From positions 21,230 through 85,229 of the forward strand of contig JAVBVZ010000037.1 of NCBI GenBank assembly GCA_036679405.1: a DNA stretch of 64,000 nucleotides, given 5' to 3'. Position numbers and translations under genes: made by a program. Every line of letters begins with the position of its first letter. Within the stretch, counting starts at the first letter, position 1. Source of the stretch: JAEYKI01 sp036679405. Lineage in GTDB: Bacteria > Bacillota > Clostridia > Christensenellales > Christensenellaceae. The notes under the pieces were generated by a model that saw only the letters and a program-made list of their open reading frames with translations, searched no databases and was not told where the DNA came from. Positions 25,168 through 33,005 of this stretch are shown here, piece after piece.

Positions 25168-26000
25168 TCTTGTTTTTGTTTGTTTTGCCTTTTCTTTTTT
25201 ACCTTAATAAAAATAATTACGATAACAACAATTATTATTGGGATAGTCAAAAATCCTAATAGTTCAAAAAAATTGCCCAATACAGCTACTCCATTACTTC
25301 CCATATTATCTTCCATTATCCTTAATTTCTCAGCAGGGATTTTCTTAACTTCATCAAAATGAATACTATCAATTATATTTTTCATTATTGTGCGTTGATT
25401 ATCTGTTATAGGGGCTCCAATACTACTTAAATCAATTGCAACCATGTTTCCATTTATTATTGTTATATATCTTAATAAATTGTATTGTTGTCCTTGATTC
25501 TCCATAGAACCATCAACCTGAAAGAACAATGCTTGGGGATGTTCATAAATCGTATAAGATGTATATTCCACAGGAATATCTTGAGCTGCGCCGCCATCTT
25601 TAAAAGATTGAAAAATAGTATCGGTCTCATCTGAAAAAATTTTATTTATTTCTGAATACTTGTCTCTAACTTGCTTTAAATCATATACGTCAGTCGTATC
25701 TACGCCTTGACTAAAACCAACTTCTGCAAATGTATCCCCTTTCAAGATAACATCTAAATAAGCATTTTTTTGTATAAATATTTGCCTTAATGTATCGCCA
25801 TCAACGCCCAAGAGAGCTAAGTTAGGGTCATTAATATCAATATTTCTTGTAAAAACAATACTATCATCCGGTATTGATACTGACAGTCCCATCTCCTTAA
25901 TAGTATATATATTAGAATCGAAGTCAGAAGCTAATGCTTTTGTGTTATTGAATATGAATAATATACTCATTAGGATTACTATTATTGACAATTTTTTCAT
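25164..26000 (-). CDS. Exported membrane-anchored protein of unknown function
   Basis: 278 residues. A signal peptide ends near ALAS (residues 22-25), a globular extracellular part of about 200 residues follows, and a C-terminal membrane segment (FLTIPIIIVVIVIIFIKV) is capped by a lysine-rich cytoplasmic tail. The ectodomain opens with YTIKEMGLSVSIPDDSIVF, reminiscent of small PsbP/lipoprotein-like domains, but I do not assign a family. Base composition is clearly more AT-rich than the neighbouring genes, with A/T-ending codons, which fits recent acquisition. GGAGG lies close before the ATG. It lies between the two 18-bp repeats. Confidence 0.7.
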   Translation of the reverse strand: MKKLSIIVILMSILFIFNNTKALASDFDSNIYTIKEMGLSVSIPDDSIVFTRNIDINDPNLALLGVDGDTLRQIFIQKNAYLDVILKGDTFAEVGFSQGVDTTDVYDLKQVRDKYSEINKIFSDETDTIFQSFKDGGAAQDIPVEYTSYTIYEHPQALFFQVDGSMENQGQQYNLLRYITIINGNMVAIDLSSIGAPITDNQRTIMKNIIDSIHFDEVKKIPAEKLRIMEDNMGSNGVAVLGNFFELLGFLTIPIIIVVIVIIFIKVKKKRQNKQKQD

Positions 26001-26386
26001 AATAATACCTCCGGAAAAGACACGGGACGGTTCATTTGGCTTATCCGTTTCTCGTTCCTCTCACTGTTAAAAATCCTTAACACATACATTATATCACAAT
26101 TGTTAAAACATGAAAATTTAGCCAATAAAAAACATTGTTGAAAAATAAAGCGAATCCTTTTTCCCCGCTCTCAAGCCATTAAAAAAACTCAGCCATCACT
26201 GACCTGGTCGGCGTAAAGTGATAGGACTTAGAGAAATCCAGTCATACCAATAATTTGAAGGTGGTCAGCAAGCAATATTTATACAGGAAAACAAGTATGC
26301 CCATCGTATTTAAGAACATTTCTTGAAACGGAATAAAAAAAGTGCGCTCATTTGAACGCCCCTTGCTGTTGAATACTTCGATTTTG

Positions 26387-26557
26387 CTATTTTGGACTGA
26401 TCGCTTCTATCGGACACATTTGTGCACACTCTCCGCAATCAATACATATATCAGGATTAATTTCATAATGCGCCGGCCCTTCCGAAATACAACCGATAGG
26501 GCATTCGCCCTCACAGGTACCGCAAGAAATACACGCATCTGAAATAACATATGCCAT
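26387..26557 (-). CDS. 2[4Fe-4S] ferredoxin
   Basis: 56 residues starting MAYVISDACISCGTCEGEC. The two cluster motifs are CISCGTCEGECP and CIDCGECAQMCP, the classic clostridial ferredoxin layout. It carries electrons at low potential in the cytoplasm for hydrogenase, pyruvate oxidoreductase or the reductases seen elsewhere in the window. GGAGATGAG precedes the ATG by nine bases. Lies between the two 18-bp repeats. The region 26001-26386 upstream of the hypothetical gene holds no recognisable gene. Confidence 0.92.
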   Translation of the reverse strand: MAYVISDACISCGTCEGECPIGCISEGPAHYEINPDICIDCGECAQMCPIEAISPK

Positions 26558-26664
26558 AAAGCTCATCTCCTTTTTTCTTCAATGATAGTTCTATGTATGA
26601 ATAATGTCAACCAAAAAGTACCCGCCATACATATGTTCTTGGATTTCTCCTTTATTGTTAGCAT

Positions 26665-26698
26665 AAAAAGACCATCGACATAAATCGATGGTCTTTTT
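26665..26698 (-). terminator. Terminator following tRNA-Pro
   Basis: AAAAAGACCATCGA/TCGATGGTCTTTTT is a perfect 14-bp stem immediately downstream of the tRNA on the minus strand. Confidence 0.8.
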
Positions 26699-26711
26699 GC
26701 TGGTCGGGGTG
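26694..26711 (+). repeat. 18-bp direct repeat, right copy, within tRNA-Pro
   Basis: Identical to 25021-25038. It covers the CCA end and acceptor stem of tRNA-Pro (minus strand) plus part of the terminator T run. Confidence 0.5.
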
Positions 26712-26777
26712 ACAAGATTTGAACTTGCGACCTCTTACTCCCGAAGCAAGCGCGCTACCAAACTGCGCTACACCCCG
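26701..26777 (-). tRNA. tRNA-Pro (CGG)
   Basis: On the minus strand it starts CGGGGTG and ends CACCCCGACCA with CCA encoded. D-arm GCGCAGTTTGGTAGCGC, anticodon stem CTTGC/GTAAG with loop TTCGGGA (anticodon CGG), and T-loop GTTCAAATC are all present. Confidence 0.95.
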
Positions 26778-26900
26778 AACTCGCGATATCAATTTTATCA
26801 TAGATAAAAAACTTACACAAGCATAAAAATAGATTTGTTGTATTTTTTTATTTACATTTAAAAAAGCGGCGCGGCCCTTAAGGCTGCATTGTTCATTTTA

Positions 26901-26927
26901 AAAAAAGAGCGGCCCTAAGGGCCGCTC
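26901..26927 (-). terminator. Terminator of the zinc-ribbon membrane protein gene
   Basis: GAGCGGCCC-taa-GGGCCGCTC is followed on the minus strand by a T run. Confidence 0.8.
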
Positions 26928-26947
26928 AAAAACAATATCGGACGTTT

Positions 26948-27436
26948 TTACATCATCATGCCTAAGGCCCCGAAAGCTGCTCCGAAAATAACCGCAACAA
27001 CAATCCACCAAATCAAATAGATGATGCCGATAATCAATCCAATGATGCCCAGGATAAATCCTGCGAGCGCCATTCCCCGCTTGCCGTCCGGGAGCTCTTT
27101 TCTGCCTTTTCCGCCCAACACCATGGCTACGATCGCCAGAATCAGGCCAACAATAGGCACCCAGCACAAAACCAAACCAAGAATACCACAAATAAGCGCG
27201 CCAATGCCAATCCCGGAAGAAGGCTCGGCAGGCTGTGCTGTCGCCGCCGGTTGGCTGTACGCCTGTTGCTGTGGCTGGCTGTATGTTTGCTGCTGCTGCT
27301 CCGGCTGAGGTTGTTCCGGCTGAGGTTGTTCCGCCGCCGGCTGTTCGGACATTGTTTCCCCTGATGTGTCCGCCCCGCAAGAAGGGCAGAATTTCGCGCT
27401 GTCATCCATTTCTTTTCCACACTTTGCACAGTACAT
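26948..27436 (-). CDS. Zinc-ribbon DUF4190-type membrane protein
   Basis: 162 residues. An N-terminal zinc ribbon (MYCAKCGKEMDDSAKFCPSC) is followed by a Gln/Pro-rich repetitive linker (QPEQPQPEQ, then Tyr-Ser-Gln-Pro units) and a C-terminal part with three hydrophobic segments and the DUF4190 pattern ALICGILGLVLCWVP. Proteins of this kind are common in Bacillota; function is unknown. AGGGGT lies before the ATG. It is followed, reading leftward, by a terminator. A related shorter gene sits just upstream. Confidence 0.75.
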   Translation of the reverse strand: MYCAKCGKEMDDSAKFCPSCGADTSGETMSEQPAAEQPQPEQPQPEQQQQTYSQPQQQAYSQPAATAQPAEPSSGIGIGALICGILGLVLCWVPIVGLILAIVAMVLGGKGRKELPDGKRGMALAGFILGIIGLIIGIIYLIWWIVVAVIFGAAFGALGMMM

Positions 27437-27562
27437 AACTTATACCCCTTTTTTCATATTTGGTTCATATTTATATTACCATTTACAGACGCGCAAAATC
27501 AATCTTTTTAATAAATTTTGTTCACAAATAGTTCATCTTTGTACGCAATTTCCCCAGTTGCC

Positions 27563-27955
27563 TCACATGGAATATACCGGCATATCTGTAAAATCCGGTA
27601 TCATTGAAAAGCCCCAGGCAATCAATGCAATCACAAATGCGCTCAAAGCCAAAGCCACTATCCCGAGTACAACACCGGCAATCGCCTGTCCCTTCCCGCG
27701 GACACCCGCCTGTTTTTGTATTCCCAGGCCTAAAGCAAGCGCAACCGCTCCCAACACAATTCCAGGAATCACCGTCCAAAAAAACACGACGCCCAAAATA
27801 CCACAAACCATTGCGGCAATGCCCGTTCCTCCATAAGTATCTTCCCGGTTTACTGCCTGCGGCTTTTCAACATAATCACCGCTGACCGGCCGGCCGCAAA
27901 AGGAACAAAATTTTGAATCTGACCGGATTGGTTGTCCGCAATTCCTGCAAAACAT
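27563..27955 (-). CDS. Second zinc-ribbon DUF4190-type membrane protein
   Basis: 130 residues with the same architecture as the gene at 26948 but with a short linker: zinc ribbon MFCRNCGQPIRSDSKFCSFC, then GIAAMVCGILGVVFFW and two further hydrophobic segments. The pair probably arose by duplication. GGGAGG is found before the start codon. Function unknown. Confidence 0.72.
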   Translation of the reverse strand: MFCRNCGQPIRSDSKFCSFCGRPVSGDYVEKPQAVNREDTYGGTGIAAMVCGILGVVFFWTVIPGIVLGAVALALGLGIQKQAGVRGKGQAIAGVVLGIVALALSAFVIALIAWGFSMIPDFTDMPVYSM

Positions 27956-28155
27956 ATTCTGTGGCCTCCCTCTTCTTTGCTATACAGGTAAACCCTTTTT
28001 TGAGGGTCATAAGATCATAACTGTCACTATTATTATAAATAACAATATTTTCTATTTCAATATCATTCTATACTATCCTTACGCATTTTTACAAAATCCG
28101 TCTTTACAAAACACACTTTTTACGCTCCGTATATAGACGGGAACGGCATTATAAA

Positions 28156-28800
28156 TCAGCTGTACCTGCTGGGCTTCGGTTTTATCATGCAAACCACATA
28201 ATCTTTTGCGCGCGCGGGGATTTCCCGCAAGCTGCGAACCCACTGGTTTTTTTCACTCGTTTGAGCCGCGGTTCCACGGGCATCCAGGCCAAGGGCGCGC
28301 GCGTCGTAAAGAGCCCGGGGCATATGATATGCCTGCGTCACAATGATCACGCTCTGAAAGCCATAAACCTTCCCTGCCCGGTATACGGAAGAATACGTAT
28401 CAAATCCTTCCCGGTCAACAATGATATCTTCTTTTGGAACGCCGGCCTCCAGTGCATACCGCTGCATTACGCTTACCTCATCATAGCGGTGCTCTCCGCC
28501 GTCCCCCGTCAAAAAAAGTTTTGGCGCGGCTCCCTGTTTATATAAATCAATCCCTGTTTCCAGGCGTTTCTTCAAAATATCCCCGGGTACGTCTCCGTTT
28601 ACACGCGCACCCAGCACAAGTATACATTGCGCATTTAAATTTTCCATATCCTGCTCCGCTGCAGTCTCTTCGTCCGCACTGCATAAGATGGCCGCGTTCG
28701 TAAAAGCCAAAGCTGACACAAACAACAAAACCAATGCGGCAGCAACTACAGCCCACTTTTTTAACGGTTTTTTCAATTCTGTCCCGGACTTTTTTAACAT
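28156..28800 (-). CDS. SanA/YdcF-type DUF218 membrane protein
   Basis: 214 residues. One N-terminal membrane segment (about 17-37), then a DUF218 domain with the typical QCILVLGARVNGD start, LFLTGDGGEHRYDEVSVM, VDREGFDTYSSVYRA and VTQAYHMPRALYDA. The YdcF/SanA family acts at the envelope and influences drug exclusion in enterobacteria; its chemistry is not established. Monocistronic by spacing. Confidence 0.78.
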   Translation of the reverse strand: MLKKSGTELKKPLKKWAVVAAALVLLFVSALAFTNAAILCSADEETAAEQDMENLNAQCILVLGARVNGDVPGDILKKRLETGIDLYKQGAAPKLFLTGDGGEHRYDEVSVMQRYALEAGVPKEDIIVDREGFDTYSSVYRAGKVYGFQSVIIVTQAYHMPRALYDARALGLDARGTAAQTSEKNQWVRSLREIPARAKDYVVCMIKPKPSRYS

Positions 28801-28969
28801 GCGGATCCTCTTTTTGCTTTATCATAACACAATCCGCTTTTTTTTCCCATGTATTTCGGGGAGCTTTAAAATAAGGGCCCTGTAAGTTTACAGATGTTCC
28901 TGTGCTAAATAAAAAGGGCTGCAAAACGCAACTGCCGCCGCCTCTTTTACTTTTTTGCCTGCGTGCAGG

Positions 28970-29359
28970 CTACCCGCTGCTCATATTGCCGTAAGGCCAT
29001 ACACGTATGCCTCCGAAATCCAGAATATTGGTATATCCCAATTCAGCAAGTGTTCGGGAAGCTTCTTTACTCCGCGTTCCATTGCATCCGTAAACCAGTA
29101 TCATCGCATTTTTATCCGGCAATTTTTCCGGTGCCATTGATTCTATTTGTGTATCCGGAATAGATATACTGCCCTTAATACGGCTTTTTTGATATTCCGA
29201 CGCCGGCCGCACATCCAGTATAATGAAGGGGTCATTCCCATCCATGATTTCTTTTGCCCTCTCCGGTGAAATCTGCTCATAATCCGCCGCCGGATCATTG
29301 ATTCCGCAGCCCGTAAGCAGCACAAGCGCAGCCAGTAAAACGGCTGCCAATCTTTTCAT
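28970..29359 (-). CDS. Rhodanese-like lipoprotein (copy B)
   Basis: 129 residues. Lipobox LLTGC (Cys18) anchors it outside the cell membrane. A single rhodanese domain follows: IILDVRPASEYQKSRIKGSIS, then the loop ILVYGCNGTRSKEAS with the catalytic Cys retained. Closely similar to the protein at 29735, so this is a tandem duplication. The usual six-residue CxxGxRS loop is seen as CNGTRS. Sulfur-transfer or persulfide handling outside the membrane is inferred. Confidence 0.82.
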   Translation of the reverse strand: MKRLAAVLLAALVLLTGCGINDPAADYEQISPERAKEIMDGNDPFIILDVRPASEYQKSRIKGSISIPDTQIESMAPEKLPDKNAMILVYGCNGTRSKEASRTLAELGYTNILDFGGIRVWPYGNMSSG

Positions 29360-29409
29360 ATTACCCTCCTTCCTGCATATCCCTATGAAAAGCGCCTGGG
29401 AACCCTATA

Positions 29410-29442
29410 AAAAACCGGCAAAGCAGGTTGCCGCTTTGCCGG
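29410..29442 (-). terminator. Terminator between the small acidic gene and rhodanese copy B
   Basis: CCGGCAAAGC/GCTTTGCCGG stem followed on the minus strand by a T run. Confidence 0.8.
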
Positions 29443-29544
29443 AAATCATTACGCTCCGCAAAGAATATTTTTTGGAAGCCTTATAATGCACTCTTCAAAA
29501 AGCGCTGCTTTTTAAAGAGCCTGCGGGCATTTCCGCCCGCCGCT

Positions 29545-29712
29545 TTACTTATCTTCATCTTCTTCAAATTCAACCGTCTTACAGGATTCACCCGTAAAAG
29601 GATGTGAATAGGTGTTTTCGCTTTCCGTATCCGTATTTTCCTCATCCACATCAAATTGTGCACGGATTACGTGTCCGCTCTCCAGATGGCATACGCCTTT
29701 CTTCTTTTTCAT
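29545..29712 (-). CDS. Small acidic protein of unknown function
   Basis: 55 residues starting MKKKKGVCHLESGHVIRAQF and ending in a strongly acidic tail (EFEEDEDK). Two Cys (8 and 44) and two His are present. GAGGAGG lies eight bases before the ATG, so translation is likely despite the small size. It lies between two near-duplicate rhodanese lipoprotein genes, 22 bases after copy A, suggesting co-transcription. No family recognised; not exported, as no signal peptide is visible. Confidence 0.55.
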   Translation of the reverse strand: MKKKKGVCHLESGHVIRAQFDVDEENTDTESENTYSHPFTGESCKTVEFEEDEDK

Positions 29713-29734
29713 GTTTTACGCCTCCTCGCCTAAG

Positions 29735-30124
29735 TTACCCGGTCACCAAACCGCCATAAGGCCAGTCCTGGATTCCGCCCATATCTGAAACATGGGTATA
29801 TCCCATGTCTGCCAACGCCTGTGACGCAATTGCGCTCCGTCTCCCGGACCGGCAATAAACAAGTATAGTTGCATCCTTGTCCGGCAATTTTTCCGGCGCC
29901 AATTGTTCAATTTCCGTATAGGGGATCAATATGCTGCCTTCAATATGCCCCGAATCATATTCTTCCTGCGTACGCACATCCAAAAGGATATACGAATCAC
30001 CGCTTTCAATAATCTCCTTTGCCTCTAAGGCCGATATCTTTGCATATGCGGCGGCAGTTCCGGCGCCTGCACACCCTGTCAGCAACAATATTGATGCTAA
30101 CATTATTGTAAAAAATTTTTTCAT
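29735..30124 (-). CDS. Rhodanese-like lipoprotein (copy A)
   Basis: 129 residues. Lipobox LLTGC anchors it at the membrane. The rhodanese domain reads YILLDVRTQEEYDSGHIEGS and ILVYCRSGRRSAIASQAL, a textbook active-site loop with the catalytic Cys. Ends in the same WPYG motif as copy B. Extracytoplasmic sulfurtransferase or persulfide carrier is inferred. Confidence 0.85.
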   Translation of the reverse strand: MKKFFTIMLASILLLTGCAGAGTAAAYAKISALEAKEIIESGDSYILLDVRTQEEYDSGHIEGSILIPYTEIEQLAPEKLPDKDATILVYCRSGRRSAIASQALADMGYTHVSDMGGIQDWPYGGLVTG

Positions 30125-30222
30125 AGGCCCCCCGTTTGTATCTTTGGGCTTATTGCCGCTTGTATATTATGATAAACCCAAAACAGCTGCCGCAAACGGG
30201 CTGTACGCACCTAAAACATATA

Positions 30223-31452
30223 TTACCGGTCCTGTTCGGCCCAAAAGATATCTTCCCCCATTTCAGGCATCTGGCCGCGGCTGCAAACGACACAATTTCC
30301 GCCCATAAGCTTTGCTTCATACAGCGCACCGTCTGCCATCCGGTAAATCTTTTTAAGATCGGTTTCTTTTGTGGGGATGATTGTCACAATACCAATGCAG
30401 ATCGTTATTCTGATTTTTGCATGTTCGTAAATCGCTTTTATTTCTATCGTCCGCCGCATTCGCTCGGCCACCAGACTAGCTTCTTCTTCATTTGCGTCGG
30501 GCAGCAGTATAGCAAACTCATCCCCTCCATACCGTCCAAAAAGATCATATGAACGCAGCCCTTCCTGCACAATTAAAGCTACTTCTTTCAGCGCGGTATC
30601 TCCAACATAGTGTCCGTAAGTGTCATTCACTTTTTTAAAATCGTCTATATCAAACAACAAAAAGGAGACCGGCCCCTTCTTCCGTTCGAAATAGCGAAGG
30701 GAACGTTTTCCCTGTTCGGCAAATGCCCTGCGGTTTAAAATACCGGTCAGGCTATCCGTATTGGCTCTCTTAAGCAGCCGTATATCGGCCTGTTCCTTGG
30801 CCAGCAGAAAGTATCCGGTCCCGGACAAGATCATCATGACAAACAGGGCAAAGTTTATCCACGAATATATCTCTTCCACGGACGCAAAAGAAGCATGAAA
30901 CAAGCCGACCGCAACCAGCATTCTTGATAAGAACCCCCCGATCACCAGCAAATACAAGATGCCCACAATCCTCTGCAAATATGATTTCTGATGATTGAAT
31001 AAAAGATGCAGCGCCGGGTATAAAATAAACAGCATACAAAAAGCGGATACTAAAACAATTCTTGCTTCCTGTCCGCTTACGGCAAAATAGAGAAAAGAAT
31101 ATGCCGCCGCAAAAGCGGCCGTCGCCAGCGGAAGAATTTTCTTTGCCCATAGCCGTCCGGCGCCAAAAAGCGCCAGTACAGCCAGCCCTTCCAGAGCGAT
31201 TGCAGAAACAAACAATACGTTTTCCACAATCAAATAAAAAAAATCCATAGAAGAAGTATCTATGGCTCCGGTCATCAAAACACCAAGGCCCCATAAGATA
31301 AAATTTGTCATCTGACAAATTTTCGCAGCCAAAAAGATCTTCAAAGACCTGTCTTTGAGTATGTTTTTATAGCTTATAATCAGAACGATCATAAAGATGT
31401 CAACCAGAATGACCGCCAAGACGATTGTAGTGCTGTCGATAGACACCGTCAT
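30223..31452 (-). CDS. Membrane diguanylate cyclase (GGDEF)
   Basis: 409 residues. Six or seven N-terminal membrane helices (residues about 8-220) are followed by a GGDEF domain. The active site is GRYGGDEFAILLPDA, and the inhibitory site RSYD lies five residues before it, so the enzyme should be active and feedback-controlled by c-di-GMP. It makes c-di-GMP from two GTP in response to an unknown signal sensed by the membrane part. No EAL or HD-GYP partner lies nearby. Confidence 0.88.
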   Translation of the reverse strand: MTVSIDSTTIVLAVILVDIFMIVLIISYKNILKDRSLKIFLAAKICQMTNFILWGLGVLMTGAIDTSSMDFFYLIVENVLFVSAIALEGLAVLALFGAGRLWAKKILPLATAAFAAAYSFLYFAVSGQEARIVLVSAFCMLFILYPALHLLFNHQKSYLQRIVGILYLLVIGGFLSRMLVAVGLFHASFASVEEIYSWINFALFVMMILSGTGYFLLAKEQADIRLLKRANTDSLTGILNRRAFAEQGKRSLRYFERKKGPVSFLLFDIDDFKKVNDTYGHYVGDTALKEVALIVQEGLRSYDLFGRYGGDEFAILLPDANEEEASLVAERMRRTIEIKAIYEHAKIRITICIGIVTIIPTKETDLKKIYRMADGALYEAKLMGGNCVVCSRGQMPEMGEDIFWAEQDR

Positions 31453-31551
31453 CTTTTCACCAAATCCAATGATATTTTATTTATGAAAAACACGTCAGGC
31501 AGTAGATTATTATACACTAAATACGCTTACTTTTAAAGTTGTTTTCAAAAT

Positions 31552-32010
31552 TCAGCTGCAAAATGCAGCCGCTTGCGCCGCCACCGCATCTTCATCCGCC
31601 TTATCCTTAGGAATGCCGAATTTAAATGGAATAGGGCCTATCTTTTCTTCCAGCTTTTTGAATACGGGATCCGTATCTCCTCCTCCGCTCGATAAAACCA
31701 GGCAAACCTTCTGAAGGTTTGATTTTTCTTTTTCCAAAAGAGAATAGACCGCAGGCGCAGCATTTCCTGCCCAAACGGGTCCTACAATCAAAATATGGTC
31801 CAGTTCATTAAAATCAACTTCAGGGTCGATTACGGGCGTGGTTTTTTTAAAACGCAACGCATAAAATCCGCCGCGCAGAAATCCAAATATGCCTTTCCAG
31901 TTCTTATCGTCCGTGATTTGCGAGAGGCCACATCCCCCCTGCGCCGCAATTTTTTCAGCTATGCGTTTTGAATTCCCGCTTAATGAAAAATATAACACCC
32001 TGCAATTCAT
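31552..32010 (-). CDS. Flavodoxin-like protein
   Basis: 152 residues, FMN-binding fold. The phosphate loop is YFSLSGNSKRIAEKIA, followed by ILIVGPVWAGNAAPAVYSLL and VLSSGGGDTDP, which would border the isoalloxazine. Slightly divergent from short-chain flavodoxins. An electron carrier or small flavin reductase in the cytoplasm. Confidence 0.8.
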   Translation of the reverse strand: MNCRVLYFSLSGNSKRIAEKIAAQGGCGLSQITDDKNWKGIFGFLRGGFYALRFKKTTPVIDPEVDFNELDHILIVGPVWAGNAAPAVYSLLEKEKSNLQKVCLVLSSGGGDTDPVFKKLEEKIGPIPFKFGIPKDKADEDAVAAQAAAFCS

Positions 32011-32139
32011 ACTTTTTCTCCTCTACCTTATATTTGGCAAAACTTCCAGCCGGTTCTTCTGTAATACAGTTTCTATATAAAAACAAAAAATCCTTTTTGT
32101 ACTTTCCGTATTTTTGTTTTCTCCATCCATCTTAAAAAG

Positions 32140-32170
32140 AAAGACACCGGCGACGCACGCCGGTGTCTTT
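32140..32170 (-). terminator. Terminator of the ferredoxin gene
   Basis: AAAGACACCGG/CCGGTGTCTTT stem followed by T-rich sequence on the minus strand. Confidence 0.8.
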
Positions 32171-32184
32171 AGATTTAAAACAGG

Positions 32185-32373
32185 CTATTCAATCCTGATC
32201 GCTTCAGAAGGGCAGCTGTCTGCGGCTTCTTTGGCGCTGTCCTCCACGCCGGCCGGTATTTCATCCACCAGGACCGTCGCAACATCTTCAAGTCCAAATT
32301 CAAATACTTCCGGACAAATATTAGGGCACAGCCCACACCCGATACACAAATCTTTGTCAACATACGCCTTCAT
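32185..32373 (-). CDS. Single-cluster [4Fe-4S] ferredoxin
   Basis: 62 residues starting MKAYVDKDLCIGCGLCPNIC. The ligands are C-IG-C-GL-C plus the distal Cys in DSCPSEAI; PNIC carries an extra Cys close to the cluster. This is the monocluster (Bacillus/Thermotoga-type) ferredoxin, distinct from the 2[4Fe-4S] one at 26387. ATG at 32373 follows GAGGGG; an in-frame TTG three codons earlier is less likely. Confidence 0.9.
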   Translation of the reverse strand: MKAYVDKDLCIGCGLCPNICPEVFEFGLEDVATVLVDEIPAGVEDSAKEAADSCPSEAIRIE

Positions 32374-32965
32374 AAATTGCAATCCCCTCTTTCATGATAG
32401 AATATTTGCCTTTATTATATACCCGGCGCAGAGCTCCCGCAAGCCCAAAACTTTTCTAATATGTACTCATTTGGAAAAGCGCCTGCCCGGCATTTAAATC
32501 ACAAAAAAAGAAGCGGCTTTTGCCGTTTCTTTTATCTATATAAACTCCTCTTTGCGCAGAAAGCGTTGCAATGAATCGCATGCGCTTTCTACAGGAGGAA
32601 TCGTTATAAAAAAAAGCTGTACAATGTTTCTCTTTTATTTATGTCCTAATCATAATCCCTGTTTGTGAACTATAAACGTAAAAATTATGAAGAATCCATG
32701 AACATTCTGCCTGAGACAAAAAAGACAGCCCTGCGTCTGAAAATATTGTTTTGGGCGGTGCTTTATACAAAGTGCAAAGAGCGGGCACCCTGGTGCTCCG
32801 CTCTTTGCGCGTGAGGAATCTTTTATGATGAACTTTAAAGTAAGCCTTATATTCTGTTGCTATTAATATAATTCCAACCGCGCCTTCTTAAACCGCAAAT
32901 GTGTGTTTTTCATAATTTTATTTAAAAGCGCATTCTTGTTTCATAACGCCGGGTTTTCCAAAAAC
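32374..32965. other. 590-base intergenic region with several hairpins
   Basis: No gene with acceptable length and ribosome binding site is seen. Structures: GAAGCGGC-tttt-GCCGTTTC near 32511-32530 with a T run on both sides; AGAAAGCG...GCGCTTTCT at about 32560-32592; and CAAAGAGCGG...CCGCTCTTTG at about 32775-32808. One or more could belong to a small RNA. A weak plus-strand frame (MNILPETKK, 38 codons from 32699) has no binding site. Confidence 0.35.
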
Positions 32966-32990
32966 AAAAAGCCGCTTTTAAGCGGCTTTT
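32966..32990 (-). terminator. Terminator of the GH18-like gene
   Basis: AAAAGCCGCTT/AAGCGGCTTTT stem followed by a T-rich tract on the minus strand. Confidence 0.8.
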
Positions 32991-33005
32991 CCATTTAATC
33001 ATTTT

